This document shows, piece by piece, positions 1 through 25,235 of a stretch of DNA of 64,000 nucleotides. The stretch is from Adineta ricciae (lineage: Eukaryota; Rotifera; Eurotatoria; Adinetida; Adinetidae). The notes beneath the pieces were generated by a model. It did no database searches. It was not told where the DNA came from and saw nothing but the letters and a program-made list of their open reading frames with translations. The stretch covers positions 124,001 to 188,000 of the forward strand of contig CAJNOJ010000176.1 of NCBI GenBank assembly GCA_905250025.1, read 5' to 3'. Position 1 is the first letter of the stretch, and the number at the start of each line of letters is the position of its first letter. The position numbers and the translations under genes were made by a program.

Positions 1-1
1 G

Positions 2-6796
<6,795 letters not shown>

Positions 6797-7088
6797 ACAA
6801 AAGAAAAGATTGTATTTTTATCGTTTTGGTCAGATTTTGTACGGTTTCATTTGATTTTGTCTGGAAATTCTCATTTCCGTGCATTTTCTCTTTTATTTTC
6901 ACGCTATTCCGACTCACTTCTTTATTTTCAAATGTCTGTTTTGTGATAGTTATTTATCTCTTTCATTCTACGTCCGGTTTATCTCTTCTTATTGTTCTGA
7001 AGCTTCTTTGCACGTCACGTTTTTCAATATACACAGTGGTTCAACAAATTGTGAACAATGAAAAAAAAGTTTATTTTAATTCTCAATC

Positions 7089-7146
7089 AATAAAAATACA
7101 CAGTGATACGAAAAAGTTATTTATTCACGAAAACTAATGTTTTATT
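7089..7146. promoter_or_regulatory. Convergent polyadenylation signals, block A
   Basis: AATAAA on the plus strand at 7089-7094 serves the NBEAL-like gene. AATAAA on the minus strand (tttatt at 7141-7146) lies 3 bases past the stop of the MFS gene. The two 3' ends therefore face each other within about 60 bp. Block B keeps the same layout (20176-20181 and 20228-20233). Confidence 0.55.
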
Positions 7147-7149
7147 CTT

Positions 7150-8538
7150 CTAAAGTTGAGTGTTTTCGATGTCTCCACTAGTTGCGGGTGAATCCTCGTC
7201 GAAATCATGAACTGTAAATTTTTTATGACGTTGATTAAATCGAAGAACCATGATAATAACAGCTGTCAAACCCATAGAAATCGAAAGAAGCAGAATACCG
7301 AGAGAGAACGAGCCAGTGCGATCTTTTAAAACACCTAAAATGATCGGCCCGACTCCTCCGCCGATGTTTCCAATGGAATTTATAAATCCAATTGAACCGG
7401 CGGCTGCTGCTTGACTTAAAAATAAACTTGGTAAAGACCAGAATGCTGGCAGATAAGCTTTTGTGCCAATGTTTACTGCAGTAAAGAGTATAATAATAGT
7501 CGCTAATGGCTGATTTCGAATCAGTGTTAAGCCGAACGCAGTTGCTCCGATAAGGATCGGTACAGCAGCATGGAAACGTCGTTCTTTCGTTCGATCAGAG
7601 CTAAATCCAATGATTAACATTCCGAGAAGAGCACCAAGTGGTGGAATCATTAGTAACCATGTTAAAAAGGAATCACTTAAATGATACCAATCACGTAGAA
7701 TTGTCGGAAGAAACATATCAATACCATAATTTCCTGTAACTATAAAAAAATAAGCGGCAGCGAGAAGAAGAACTTTGATCTGACGTAAAGCTTGGAAGAT
7801 AGTCAGATGTCCACCAGCGGCCTGCTGTCGCTGCAATTCTAGTGATAGTTCGGCTTCTAATGCTTGTCGTTCGTCATACTCTAACCATCGGGCATCTTTC
7901 GGTCGATCAGTAAGAAAGAATAGGATAATAATACCGAGAATAACTGACGGTATACCCCATGCAATGTACATCCATTGCCAACCTCTGAGTCGAAATAATG
8001 TCTGATAATAAACACCATGTTCTGTTGTGCCCATCCGAAGCATGTAATACGAAATTTTCGGACTAATCAATTGGGCAATTGGTGTGGCAATAAGAAATAG
8101 AGAAAGTGCTCGTGCTCTCGCTTTTCCCGGAAACCAATGTGTCAAATAAACAATAACCCCTGGAAAGAAACCAGCCTCTGCAAGTCCTAATGCAAATCGA
8201 AGTAAATAAAAATGCCACGGTTGTTTCACAACCGCTGTTAACGATGCCAAGATACCCCAAGTGATCATTATACGACATATCCATTTTCGTGCACTCCATT
8301 GTTCTACAAGCAACGTGCCAGGAATTTCTAAAAGTAAATAACCGATAAAAAACGCTGCCTGACCGAATGAGAATATCGTTTCAGTTCCATTTCGAAACGA
8401 TGGCAGGTCATCAGTCATTTTCAGTTTAGCTAATGAAACATTATTCCGATCCACATAAGCGATAATATACGATAGAAATAAGATTGGCAGTAAACGCCAA
8501 TATGCTTTCAAAATAGCTCGATCCAATGAAGACACCAT
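7150..8538 (-). CDS. MFS transporter, anion:cation symporter (ACS)-like, block A copy
   Basis: A 462-residue, single-exon major facilitator superfamily permease with about 12 hydrophobic segments. It carries the EAGFFPG motif in an LRFALGL context after the fourth or fifth helix and a motif-A-like loop (GFSSDRTKERR) between the two halves. These match the ACS (tartrate/phthalate/allantoate-type) branch, which moves organic anions across the plasma membrane in bacteria and fungi. The start is the ATG at 8536-8538, which gives a clean N-terminus and equals the start in block B. A longer upstream reading (to 8763) is open but is not favoured. The gene has no intron while its neighbours have many, so transfer from a microbe is suspected. 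Substrate unknown. It converges on the NBEAL-like gene and diverges from the small-gene relic at 8763. Confidence 0.88.
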   Translation of the reverse strand: MVSSLDRAILKAYWRLLPILFLSYIIAYVDRNNVSLAKLKMTDDLPSFRNGTETIFSFGQAAFFIGYLLLEIPGTLLVEQWSARKWICRIMITWGILASLTAVVKQPWHFYLLRFALGLAEAGFFPGVIVYLTHWFPGKARARALSLFLIATPIAQLISPKISYYMLRMGTTEHGVYYQTLFRLRGWQWMYIAWGIPSVILGIIILFFLTDRPKDARWLEYDERQALEAELSLELQRQQAAGGHLTIFQALRQIKVLLLAAAYFFIVTGNYGIDMFLPTILRDWYHLSDSFLTWLLMIPPLGALLGMLIIGFSSDRTKERRFHAAVPILIGATAFGLTLIRNQPLATIIILFTAVNIGTKAYLPAFWSLPSLFLSQAAAAGSIGFINSIGNIGGGVGPIILGVLKDRTGSFSLGILLLSISMGLTAVIIMVLRFNQRHKKFTVHDFDEDSPATSGDIENTQL

Positions 8539-8762
8539 CGTAATACAGACCTTCACCAATTGAAAGTTTGAATAATAATCATTATCATAAGATGAAAATG
8601 TCAATCGACATGATGTCTTATCGACTTTATTGAAAAAGGTTATTTTATAACAGAGATAATCAAAAGGGTGTGCGGACAATCCGTCGTGGGTATTGATTCT
8701 AACAGGATTTATGCAGCAGAGATCAAGTTTAAGACTTTTGAGAAAACTAGCGTTTGATTTCA

Positions 8763-9082
8763 ATGAAGAGAGTACCTCTAAAACATACGATTTCCATCTT
8801 TATTCGGTTAACAACCTCAAAAAGCCACTCGATATTTGTAATAAATACTACAGTCCGCAGTCAGGTGGATATTCGAGTTACGTAACCAATCAAGAATGAT
8901 TTCATCTTCTCACTTATTCGATTAATTTTTGTCGTGAATATGACCTCACTGTTGAAAAGTTGAATCCATTGAGAAACGATTTATTTCAACAATGCCAAAC
9001 ACAAATTACAATATTTCACAGCGACTTAGGTTTGAGGATAAACGATGAGCATACAACATCAATTTCTGAAAAACATTATTAA
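8763..9082 (+). pseudogene. Broken copy of the small 106-residue gene
   Basis: Aligns along its whole length with the intact open frame at 21863-22183. The first codons are kept (ATG at 8763), but one base is missing around 8778-8790 relative to block B, which shifts the frame. A TGC codon of block B reads TGA at about 8897-8899. The terminal region and its stop (9080-9082) are still recognisable. The flanking MFS and coiled-coil genes are intact here, so the decay is specific to this small gene. Confidence 0.7.
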
Positions 9083-9160
9083 CCGTTAAGATTTGTAAGC
9101 TTCCACACATCTGATCAAAAGAAAAAGCTCGATAATTTATCACAAATTAAGCTCGAAATC

Positions 9161-10149
9161 TTATTTAAGATTCTTAATAAACCGCGCGATACGTCGTTGA
9201 TTCTCCAACAATTGATCGGATTTATTCGATGATGGAACACTTCCATTCCGACGTTGTTGCTGTGGTTGAGGATGAATTGGTGGCAATGTTTTATGGCGAT
9301 ACGGAACCTGATGCGCTGATGATAATGGTCGAGCCATCATATCGGCTGCATCACCCTGCACACTGTTATCTCGCGAAGGTGGCTCTGATTGAATAAATGA
9401 AGAATTTTTATGATGAAGTACAGATCCTAATTGTTGAGTCGATGCATGAGGAAGTGGAAGAGGTGCAATGACACGTCGTTCGATTTCTTCAAAAGCTACC
9501 GGTGGAGAATGAAGAGATCGAGCTGCTGTTCCGTTGAGAACTCCTAGATAACAAAGAAAATGACATGACAATGTCTTCATATTGACTATTTGTACCGTTC
9601 TTTTTGAAAGTTAGTAGTTGTTGACGTGCTTCAATTAACGCTTCTTTTAATTCTTCACGTTCGGTACATTCTTTATGCACTGTTTCTTGTAAAGTGTTCA
9701 TCTAGAACGAAAGTTTCGATTTCGAGTCAAACGATCGGACGTGTTTATTCACTTCTTCTCGAGTTTGTTCCAATTCTTTTTGCAATTCCGCAACTTTCGA
9801 TTGACATTGAAATAATTCATTTTCTTTCGTCAATAAATCTTCTTTTAATTTCAAAGTATGTAATCGATCATTACTCAATGCCTCTTGTTTACCTAAAAGC
9901 AATTTCTTTTGAATCAAATTTCTTCTGAATACTAATCTCCTACTCGATTGTTCATGCAATTCTTTCAAAACATCTCTGAGCGTGTCCAATTCTTTCTTCA
10001 ATTCGTTCTTTTCTCGTTGAAGTTGATCGATTTGTTGTTCATAATATTGTCTTTGTTCGATCGTGACTTTCTCTGTGGAAATTAACTCGTGTCGAAGCTG
10101 TTGCGTCGAATGTCCATTGTCTTGTTCATATTTACGTAACAAACCCGCT
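9161..10149 (-). CDS. LEKR1-like coiled-coil protein, block A copy, N-terminal part missing
   Basis: C-terminal part of the coiled-coil gene that is complete at 22260-25112. It contains heptad-rich Glu/Gln/Lys segments (about 9730-10149) and a final non-coiled exon (9161 to about 9545) rich in Pro, Gln and Ser, ending at the stop near 9161. The upstream exons, including the Cys-containing N-terminus, are absent because the sequence breaks at the N at 10150 and changes to an unrelated locus. This looks like an assembly joint rather than a biological truncation, but the sequence alone cannot decide. Confidence 0.75.
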
Positions 10150-10150
10150 N
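10150..10150. other. Single-N joint ending block A
   Basis: The only ambiguous base in this stretch. Left of it the sequence matches block B up to about 23248. Right of it there is no match to block B. It therefore marks a contig join or a gap of unknown size. Confidence 0.8.
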
Positions 10151-10346
10151 GGTAAGTCGAGATTATCGACGTAGACATGAAATAAAATAAGAACTCTTAA
10201 CTTGGGATTAATCATTCGATTGTTGTATCAAATTCTCCAAAGAAAAGCTTAACGATAAACATCGAATCATAACGGAAGAGTCACGTAGAGCAATGGAATG
10301 AAAATATGTGAGTTATAGCATTGGAAATATTTGCATTTTATTGGAC

Positions 10347-11076
10347 ATGGAACGTGCGATTATTTCAAATGAAATTATCTTTGATGAGAAAAAGGATATA
10401 AACAATTCTTTTATCTGTTTGATTACGAATTACATTCAGTTGAATAAATCTATCGATTATTTTCCAAATTTAGTTTGTTTGATCTTCTCTGTGATTCATG
10501 TGGTCTCCTCGAAATTCGATTCACCCAATCGTCCAACGATTGAACTCTCCGTTTATCCCAATTCTGGAGTCTCCACGGAAAATATTCAAGTTCGCTGTCA
10601 GATCTCCCAGCCAATCTCAAAATCTCCATTAGCATCATCGAAATTCGATAATGTTTATCTATCCGTGAAAACCGATAATGTTAAACCATCCGGCATTTTC
10701 TTAATGTTTGATGATGGTAGTGATGGTTGTCGAATCAATCGAGAAAATGTTCGAGTTGATGTATGTAATGCATCACTTCTACTTGTTCATATTAATCATA
10801 CAATACTAAATGAAACACTTCACAAAATAGATTATTCATGCTCGAAAGGAACTACTTACGCATATAGTTCATATAGAATATTAAGTAAATATTGATCTTT
10901 GAAATAAGAAAAGAATTTCAAATTCTTGTTTGATTTTAGAAGATCAATCCGCACGTTATTACGATCCAACGTACAGTTCATCAACATGTTTAACATCTAC
11001 TTGTTCACTTCTCGTATTCTTTATTTGTTTATTCGTACAAATTCAAAGAATAACAAATCTGTTTTCTCCCCTCTAA
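10347..11076 (+). CDS. Ig-like or beta-rich surface protein, 5' end uncertain
   Basis: Two exons can be joined: one ending at 10884 (intron 10885-10939, 55 bp) and one from 10940 to the TAA at 11074-11076. The product has a hydrophobic stretch (NLVCLIFSVIHVV) that looks like a signal peptide and about 120 residues with spaced Cys, a VRCQIS strand-like segment and N-glycosylation sequons. Its hydrophobic C-terminus (CSLLVFFICLFVQI) would serve as a membrane anchor or GPI signal. The ATG at 10347 leaves the signal peptide internal, so the true first exon may lie upstream, perhaps lost at the N at 10150, with an acceptor near 10475. Family not recognised; the Ig-like call is inference from layout. 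Confidence 0.5.
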
Positions 11077-11778
11077 TCTCTATGTGTGTATCATTCTGTG
11101 ATAAAGATCATCTTCATTACTTATTTTCCGCATGAAAATCTTCACATGATAACACATACAGATATTTTTCATTTTGTCGTTTGTTTATCTTTATTTCTAC
11201 TTTTATATATTATCATCTTAGAGAAAGATATATTACACATATTTCAATGTTGTTCATTCCAGAATCTCTCATGGAGGAAAAATCAAAGGAAAAACAACAT
11301 CTCGTCTTTACTTTTGTGCAGCTTTTCTATGTCGGATAGTTGAGAATGCAGATCGTATGAACCATTAAGCATATCTATTTGCTTTCTCTCATTTGTCTTC
11401 CGGTACTTATCACTTTTTTTTTGCTTCCTTATATATGTGAATGATTGCTTCTTCGTTTGTTTGAAATACATCATCATCGTCATCTTTAATAGATAGATAA
11501 ACAAAAGAAACTTTGCCTCTTTTAGATAACAATCAGTTTTATGTCATTGGTTTTACATAGATGAAATTCTTAAATACATTTTTCTGTATTCTCACTTATC
11601 AAAGGAAGACTTCATACTGAATACGAGCTAAGACAATGCTAACTAATAAACATTTTTCTTTGTTTTGTCAAGTCACACGAAAACATCATTGAATTTGTTC
11701 ATCCTTAGATTTTTAGATCTGTGATATCTGAACTGCGGTTGAATTTCCTGCGCTTGTGCGCATTGGAAAGAAAGGTTT
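11077..11778. other. Intergenic spacer upstream of NBEAL-like copy B
   Basis: About 700 bp of AT-rich sequence with short T and TAT runs. No open frame with family resemblance. It should hold the 3' end of the Ig-like gene and the promoter of the next gene; no specific element can be named. Confidence 0.5.
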
Positions 11779-19882
<8,104 letters not shown>

Positions 19883-20236
19883 ACAAAAGGAAAGATTGTA
19901 TTTTTATCGTTTTGGTCAGATTTTGTACGGTTTTATTTGATTTTGTCTGGAAATTCCCATTTCCGTGCATTTTCTCTTTTATTTTCACGCTATTCTGACT
20001 CACTTCTTTATTTTCCAGTGTCTGTTTTGTGATAGTTATTTATCTCTTTCATTTTACGTCCGGTTTATCTCCTCTTATCGTTCTGAAGCTTCTTTGCACG
20101 TCACGATTTTCAATATGCACAGTAGTCCAACAAATTGTGAACAATGAAAAGAAAAGTTTATTTCAATTATCAATCAATAAAAATACACAGTGATACGAAA
20201 AAGTTATTTATTCACGAAAACTAATGTTTTATTCTT
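19883..20236. other. Convergent 3' spacer, block B
   Basis: Short spacer between the NBEAL-like stop and the MFS stop, matching 6797-7149 of block A. AATAAA occurs at 20176-20181 on the plus strand and at 20228-20233 on the minus strand. No gene seen. Confidence 0.55.
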
Positions 20237-21625
20237 CTAAAGTTGAGTGTTTTCGATGTCTCCACTAGTTGCGGGTGATTCATCGTCGAAATCATGAACT
20301 GTGAACTTTGTATGACGCCGATCAAATCGAAGAAGCATGATAATAACAGCTGTCAAACCCATGGAAATCGAAAGAAGTAGAATACCGAGAGAGAACGAGC
20401 CAGTACGATCTTTTAAAACACCTAAAATGATTGGTCCAACTCCTCCGCCGATGTTTCCAACGGAATTTATAAATCCAATCGAACCAGCGGCTGCTGCTTG
20501 ACTTAGAAATAAACTTGGTAAAGACCAGAATGCTGGCAGATAAGCTTTTGTGCCAATGTTTACTGCAGTAAAGAGTATAATAATGGTCGCTAATGGTTGA
20601 TTTCGAATCAGTGTTAAGCCGAACGCAGTTGCTCCGATAAGAATCGGTACAGCAGCATGGAAACGTCGTTCTTTCGTTCGATCAGAGCTAAATCCAATGA
20701 TTAACATTCCGATAAGAGCGCCAAGCGGTGGAATCATCAATAACCATGTTAAAAGAGAATCACTTAAATGATACCAATCACGTAGAATAGTCGGAAGAAA
20801 CATATCAACACCATAATTTCCTGTGACTATGAAGAAATAAGCGGCAGCGAGAAGAAGAACTTTGATTTGACGTAGAGCTTGAAAGATAGTCAGATGTCCG
20901 CCAACGGCTTGCTGTCGCTGCAATTCTACTGCTAGTTCAACTTCTAACGCCTGTCGTTCGTCATATTCTAACCATCGGGCATCTTTTGGTCGATCAGTTA
21001 GAAAGAATAGGATAATAATACCGAGAATAACTGACGGTATACCCCATGCAATGTACATCCATTGCCAACCTCTGAGTCGAAATAATGTTTGGTAATAAAC
21101 ACCATGTTCTATTGTGCCCATCCGAAGTATGTAATACGAAATTTTCGGACTAATCAATTGGGCAATTGGTGTGGCAATAAGAAATAGAGAAAGTGCTCGT
21201 GCTCTCGCTTTTCCCGGAAACCAGTGTGTCAAATAAACAATAACTCCTGGAAAGAAACCAGCCTCTGCAAGTCCTAATGCAAATCGAAGTAAATAAAAAT
21301 GCCACGGTTGTTTCACAACCGCTGTTAACGATGCCAAGATGCCCCAAGTGATCATTATACGACATATCCATTTTCGTGCACTCCATCGTTCTACAAGTAA
21401 CGTGCCAGGAATCTCTAAAAGTAAATAACCGATAAAAAACGCTCCTTGACCGAATGAGAATATCGTTTCAGTTCCATTCCGAAACGATGGCAAATCATCA
21501 GTCATTTTCAGTTTAGCTAATGAAACATTATTCCGATCCACATAAGCGATGATATACGATAGAAATAAGATTGGCAGTAAACGCCAGTATGCTTTCAAAA
21601 TAGCTCGATCCAATGAAGACACCAT
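20237..21625 (-). CDS. MFS transporter, anion:cation symporter (ACS)-like, block B copy
   Basis: Intact 462-residue single-exon permease, the partner of 7150-8538, with the same EAGFFPG and GFSSDRTKERR motifs and about 12 membrane segments. Changes between copies are scattered and mostly conservative (for example near LLLRFDRRH at the C-terminus), so both copies look functional. The start ATG is at 21623-21625. Just upstream, block B has four extra bases (acgt) relative to block A, which removes the long upstream open frame seen in A and supports this start. Its 5' end faces the 106-residue gene at 21863 across 237 bp, so the two may share a bidirectional promoter. Microbial ancestry is inferred from family and lack of introns. 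Confidence 0.9.
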   Translation of the reverse strand: MVSSLDRAILKAYWRLLPILFLSYIIAYVDRNNVSLAKLKMTDDLPSFRNGTETIFSFGQGAFFIGYLLLEIPGTLLVERWSARKWICRIMITWGILASLTAVVKQPWHFYLLRFALGLAEAGFFPGVIVYLTHWFPGKARARALSLFLIATPIAQLISPKISYYILRMGTIEHGVYYQTLFRLRGWQWMYIAWGIPSVILGIIILFFLTDRPKDARWLEYDERQALEVELAVELQRQQAVGGHLTIFQALRQIKVLLLAAAYFFIVTGNYGVDMFLPTILRDWYHLSDSLLTWLLMIPPLGALIGMLIIGFSSDRTKERRFHAAVPILIGATAFGLTLIRNQPLATIIILFTAVNIGTKAYLPAFWSLPSLFLSQAAAAGSIGFINSVGNIGGGVGPIILGVLKDRTGSFSLGILLLSISMGLTAVIIMLLRFDRRHTKFTVHDFDDESPATSGDIENTQL

Positions 21626-21862
21626 CGTACGTAATACAGACCTTCACCAATTGAAAGTTTGAATAATAATCATTATCATAAGATGAAAATGTCAATCGAC
21701 ATGATGTCTTATCGACTTTATTGAAAAAGGTTATTTTATAACAGAGATAATCAAAAGGGTGTGCGGACAATCCGTCGTGGGTATTGATTCTAACAACGTT
21801 TACGTAGCAGAGATCAAGCTTAAGAAGTGTGAGACTTTTGAGAAAACTGGCGTTTAGTTCTG
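21626..21862. promoter_or_regulatory. Shared divergent 5' region of MFS gene and small gene
   Basis: 237 bp between two diverging start codons. It is conserved with 8539-8762 in block A apart from small indels. No specific binding site can be named. Confidence 0.4.
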
Positions 21863-22183
21863 ATGGAGAGAGTACCTCCACACCCTCAAGATTTCCGTCT
21901 TTATTTGGTTGACAACGTCAAAAAGCTACTCGATATTTGTAATGAATACAACAGTCCGCAATCAGATCGATATTGGAGTTTCGCAACCGATCAACAATGC
22001 TTTGATCGTCTCACTCGTTCGATTAATTTTTGTCGCGAATGTAACTTCACTGTTGAAAACTTCAATCAATTGAGAAACGATTTATTTCAACAATGCCAAA
22101 CACAAATTACAATATTTCACAGCGACTTAGGTTTGAGGGTAAACGATGAGCATACAACATCAATCTCTGAAAAACATTATTAA
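21863..22183 (+). CDS. Hypothetical 106-residue protein
   Basis: Open frame of 106 residues starting MERVPPHPQDFRLYLVDNVK and ending EKHY. It is acidic to neutral, predicted mostly helical, with several Cys and no membrane segment or signal peptide. It lies between the MFS promoter and the 3' end of the coiled-coil gene, which ends about 75 bp further on the opposite strand. Support for it being real comes from the aligned but broken version at 8763-9082. The rest of the block is conserved, so the frame is either recently lost in A or is not under strong constraint. Family not recognised. Confidence 0.5.
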   Translation: MERVPPHPQDFRLYLVDNVKKLLDICNEYNSPQSDRYWSFATDQQCFDRLTRSINFCRECNFTVENFNQLRNDLFQQCQTQITIFHSDLGLRVNDEHTTSISEKHY

Positions 22184-22259
22184 CCGTCGAGATTTGTAAG
22201 CTTCCACATCTGATCAAAAGAAAAAGCTCGATAATTTATCACAAATTAAGCTCGAAATC

Positions 22260-25112
22260 TTATTTAAGATTCTTAATAAACCGAGCAATACGTCGTTGAT
22301 TCTCCAACAACTGATCGGATTTATTCGATGATGGAACACTTCCATTCCGACGTTGTTGCTGCGGTTGAGGATGAATCGGTGGCAATGTTTTATGGCGATA
22401 CGGAACCTGATGCGCTGATGATAATGGTCGAGCCATCATATCCGCTGCATCACCCTGCACACTGTTATCACGCGAAGGTGGCTCTGATTGAATAAAAGAA
22501 GGATTTTTATGATGAAGTACAGATCCTAATTGTTGAGTCGATGTATGAGGAAGTGGAAGAGGTGCGATGACACGTCGTTCGATTTCTTCAAAAGCTACCG
22601 GTGGAGAATGAAGAGATCGAGCTGCTGTTCCATTGAGAACTCCTAGATAACCAAGAAAATGACATGAAAAAATCTTCATATTGACTATTCGTACCGTTTT
22701 TTTTCAAAGTTAGTAGTTGTTGACGTGCTTCAATTAACGCTTCTTTTAATTCTTCACGTTCGGTACATTCTTTATGCACTGTTTCTTGTAAAGTGTTCAT
22801 CTAGAAGGAAAGTTTTGATTTCGAGTCAAACGATCAAACATGTTTATTCACTTCTTCTCGAGTTTGTTCCAATTCTTTTTGCAATTCCGTAATTTTCGAT
22901 TGACATTGAAATAATTCATTTTCTTTCGCCAATAAATCTTCTTTTAATTTCAAAGTATGTAATCGATCATTACTCAACGCCTCTTGTTTATCTAAAAGCA
23001 ATTTCTTTTGAATCGAATTTCTTCAGAACACTAAACTCCTACTCGATTGTTCATGCAATTCTTTCAAAACATCTCTGAGCGTGTCCAATTCTTTCTTCAA
23101 TTCGTTCTTTTCTCGTTGAAGTTGATCGATTTGTTGTTCATAATATTGTCTTTGTTCGATCGTGACTTTCTCTGTGGAAATTAACTCGTGTCGAAGCTGT
23201 TGCGTCGAATGTCCATTGTCTTGTTCATATTTACGTAACAAACCCGCTGTTTTCTGTTTTTCGATCTCCAATTCCTAAGTTGACATGTCAAATTTCATTT
23301 TGTTCATTTGTTCTTCACTTACTGCCGTGAAATTCTCTTTCAAACGTCGTTCGAGTTCGTTCAATTGCGTGCGATGTTGTTCACGTTCATGTTTTAATTC
23401 TGATTGGAGACGATCGGGCCACTGTTCAGCTTCGCGCAACTTCACTGCGTAACTTTCGCGAAGTTTTTTCATTTGAATATCATGAGTTATGTACGTTGTC
23501 TCTTTCTGTTTAGTCAATTCGATATTTTCGTTATGTAAACGTTCAAGTTCACGACGAATTGTATCGGATTCTGCTACATAAATGACAAACAGAGAAAATT
23601 CGTTTTGAGGAAAGAAAGAAATCCTTCGTACATGATTCTTTTTCTCGAACAATGACGAGTTCTCGGTAAACTTCATCGAGATCATTGTATTTCCGTAGTA
23701 ACTTCTCGTATTCATCTCGTGTTCGGTCGAGAACGGCTTGACGTGATCGATTGGCTTCGTCTAGTTTTCGTCGATTGTTTAATTCATTTGTTTCGACTTC
23801 TTTCTTCGCGGAGTTCAACTCTTCATATTCAGTTGTTAATTGAGTCAATTTCGATCGGAGATGTTCCAGTTCGGAATCAGTTTCTATATAGAAAGAACAA
23901 TGCGAATCGGGTGTTTGATAAGGAGAAATTCTACTTGTTCGAAGTTCTTTTTCATTGGTCAGCTCTTGTCGGTATTGATTGACGAGACAATCGATGTTTT
24001 TCTTCGATTCATCTCGATCGATGATCTGTTGTTGGTATTGTTGACTTTGTTCTTTTAGATGTTCGAGTTCATTGTGTAATTGAAGGCGGAGTTGCTCGTT
24101 TTGAGATAGTTTGTCGTGAAGATGAGAAAGTTCGTTCTGATGAAGATGAATTTCTTCGCGAGCTGCTTCGAAATCGTTCTGAATTCTATGTGAAATAACC
24201 AATGAAAGATAAGAAGAGATGATAGGGAGCGAGAAAACGAACTTAGTTCGAGACTCTTTAGTATCGAGTTGCAATTGTTGATATTTGACTTGGAGATCGC
24301 GAAATGATTGTTTACTTTCACTAAAGTATGATGAGTGTTGAGATTGAAAAGAATAGTTTGTGTTTCTACCTGAGTTGTTGTTGACATTGATCGAGCTCCT
24401 TTCGATAATCGTTCATTTGTTTGAGATATTTGTCAAATGTTGTTTGGATTTCTGTAACGTTTGATACGAAACAAAATCGAATAGAAATGCTTTCTTACCT
24501 TTTTGTAGAGTCATTTTATTTGTGAGAAAATCTGTTTTAAAATTATCGATTTGTTTCGAATAGAATTCTTTCAAAATGAAATGTTCCTTTCGAATTGTTT
24601 CGACTGGATTTGATAGTTTCCGAATAGTCAACGAACATTGTGTAAAAGATGTTCTATAGAACGCTAAACTTAATGCAAATCATACTTAGTGCAAAGTTTT
24701 ACTTTGTGTCTTGATGAGCGAACTCAGACTGTTGTAATTGATCTTGCACTAATTGATGTTTTCTCGTCATCTCATTGATTCTAGAAAAAAGAGAGTATCG
24801 TTCTAGAAATCCGCGAAGGAAATCCGCCGACTTATGAGTATTGATTGTAACTGTTGATTCCAAATCAGTCACTCGTGTTTTCTCCGTTTGTAAAGATTTC
24901 TCCAGTGCAGCTTCGCGTGAACTTGTTCCTGCATAATGCGCCAAGTCTGCTTCGAGTTTACGACACTTCTCTTCCAGTGCTTTGATTTCGTTGTGAATCA
25001 AATATGAAACACCACAGAATTGACACACCGTATCTTGACGAGACATGTTTGAAATTTCGACCGGTAAAGGAAATTGTGGTGTGTAACGTTCAAAACGTTC
25101 TTGGCCTTGCAT
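22260..25112 (-). CDS. LEKR1-like coiled-coil protein, complete
   Basis: Multi-exon coiled-coil gene read from ATG at 25110-25112 to the stop near 22260. The N-terminus carries a conserved block (FPLPVEISNMSRQDTVCQFC followed by GVSYLIHNE) that, from memory, matches the start of the leucine-, glutamate- and lysine-rich protein 1 (LEKR1) family, including a CxxC pair. Long heptad-rich segments follow through about 24750-22820. The last exon is Pro/Gln/Ser-rich and ends in basic RRIARFIKNLK. Introns are short; one splits the first coiled segment near 24780-24865. LEKR1 is poorly characterised, so no function is assigned. Block A holds only the last part (9161-10149). Confidence 0.75.
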
Positions 25113-25235
25113 GTCTGCAACAGAAATTAAAAAAAATATCGAAGTGAATTATTAATTTATTCATTGATGAGATTGGTAGTGATCGTTTAATAAAATTTTG
25201 AGAAAAAATGCACACACAGATAGAAAATGAGTAAT

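Noticed and set aside
9626-9928. 100-codon plus-strand frame opposite the coiled-coil gene
   Set aside because: Antisense shadow of a heptad-rich exon; hydrophobic composition is the expected complement of Glu/Lys/Gln codons.
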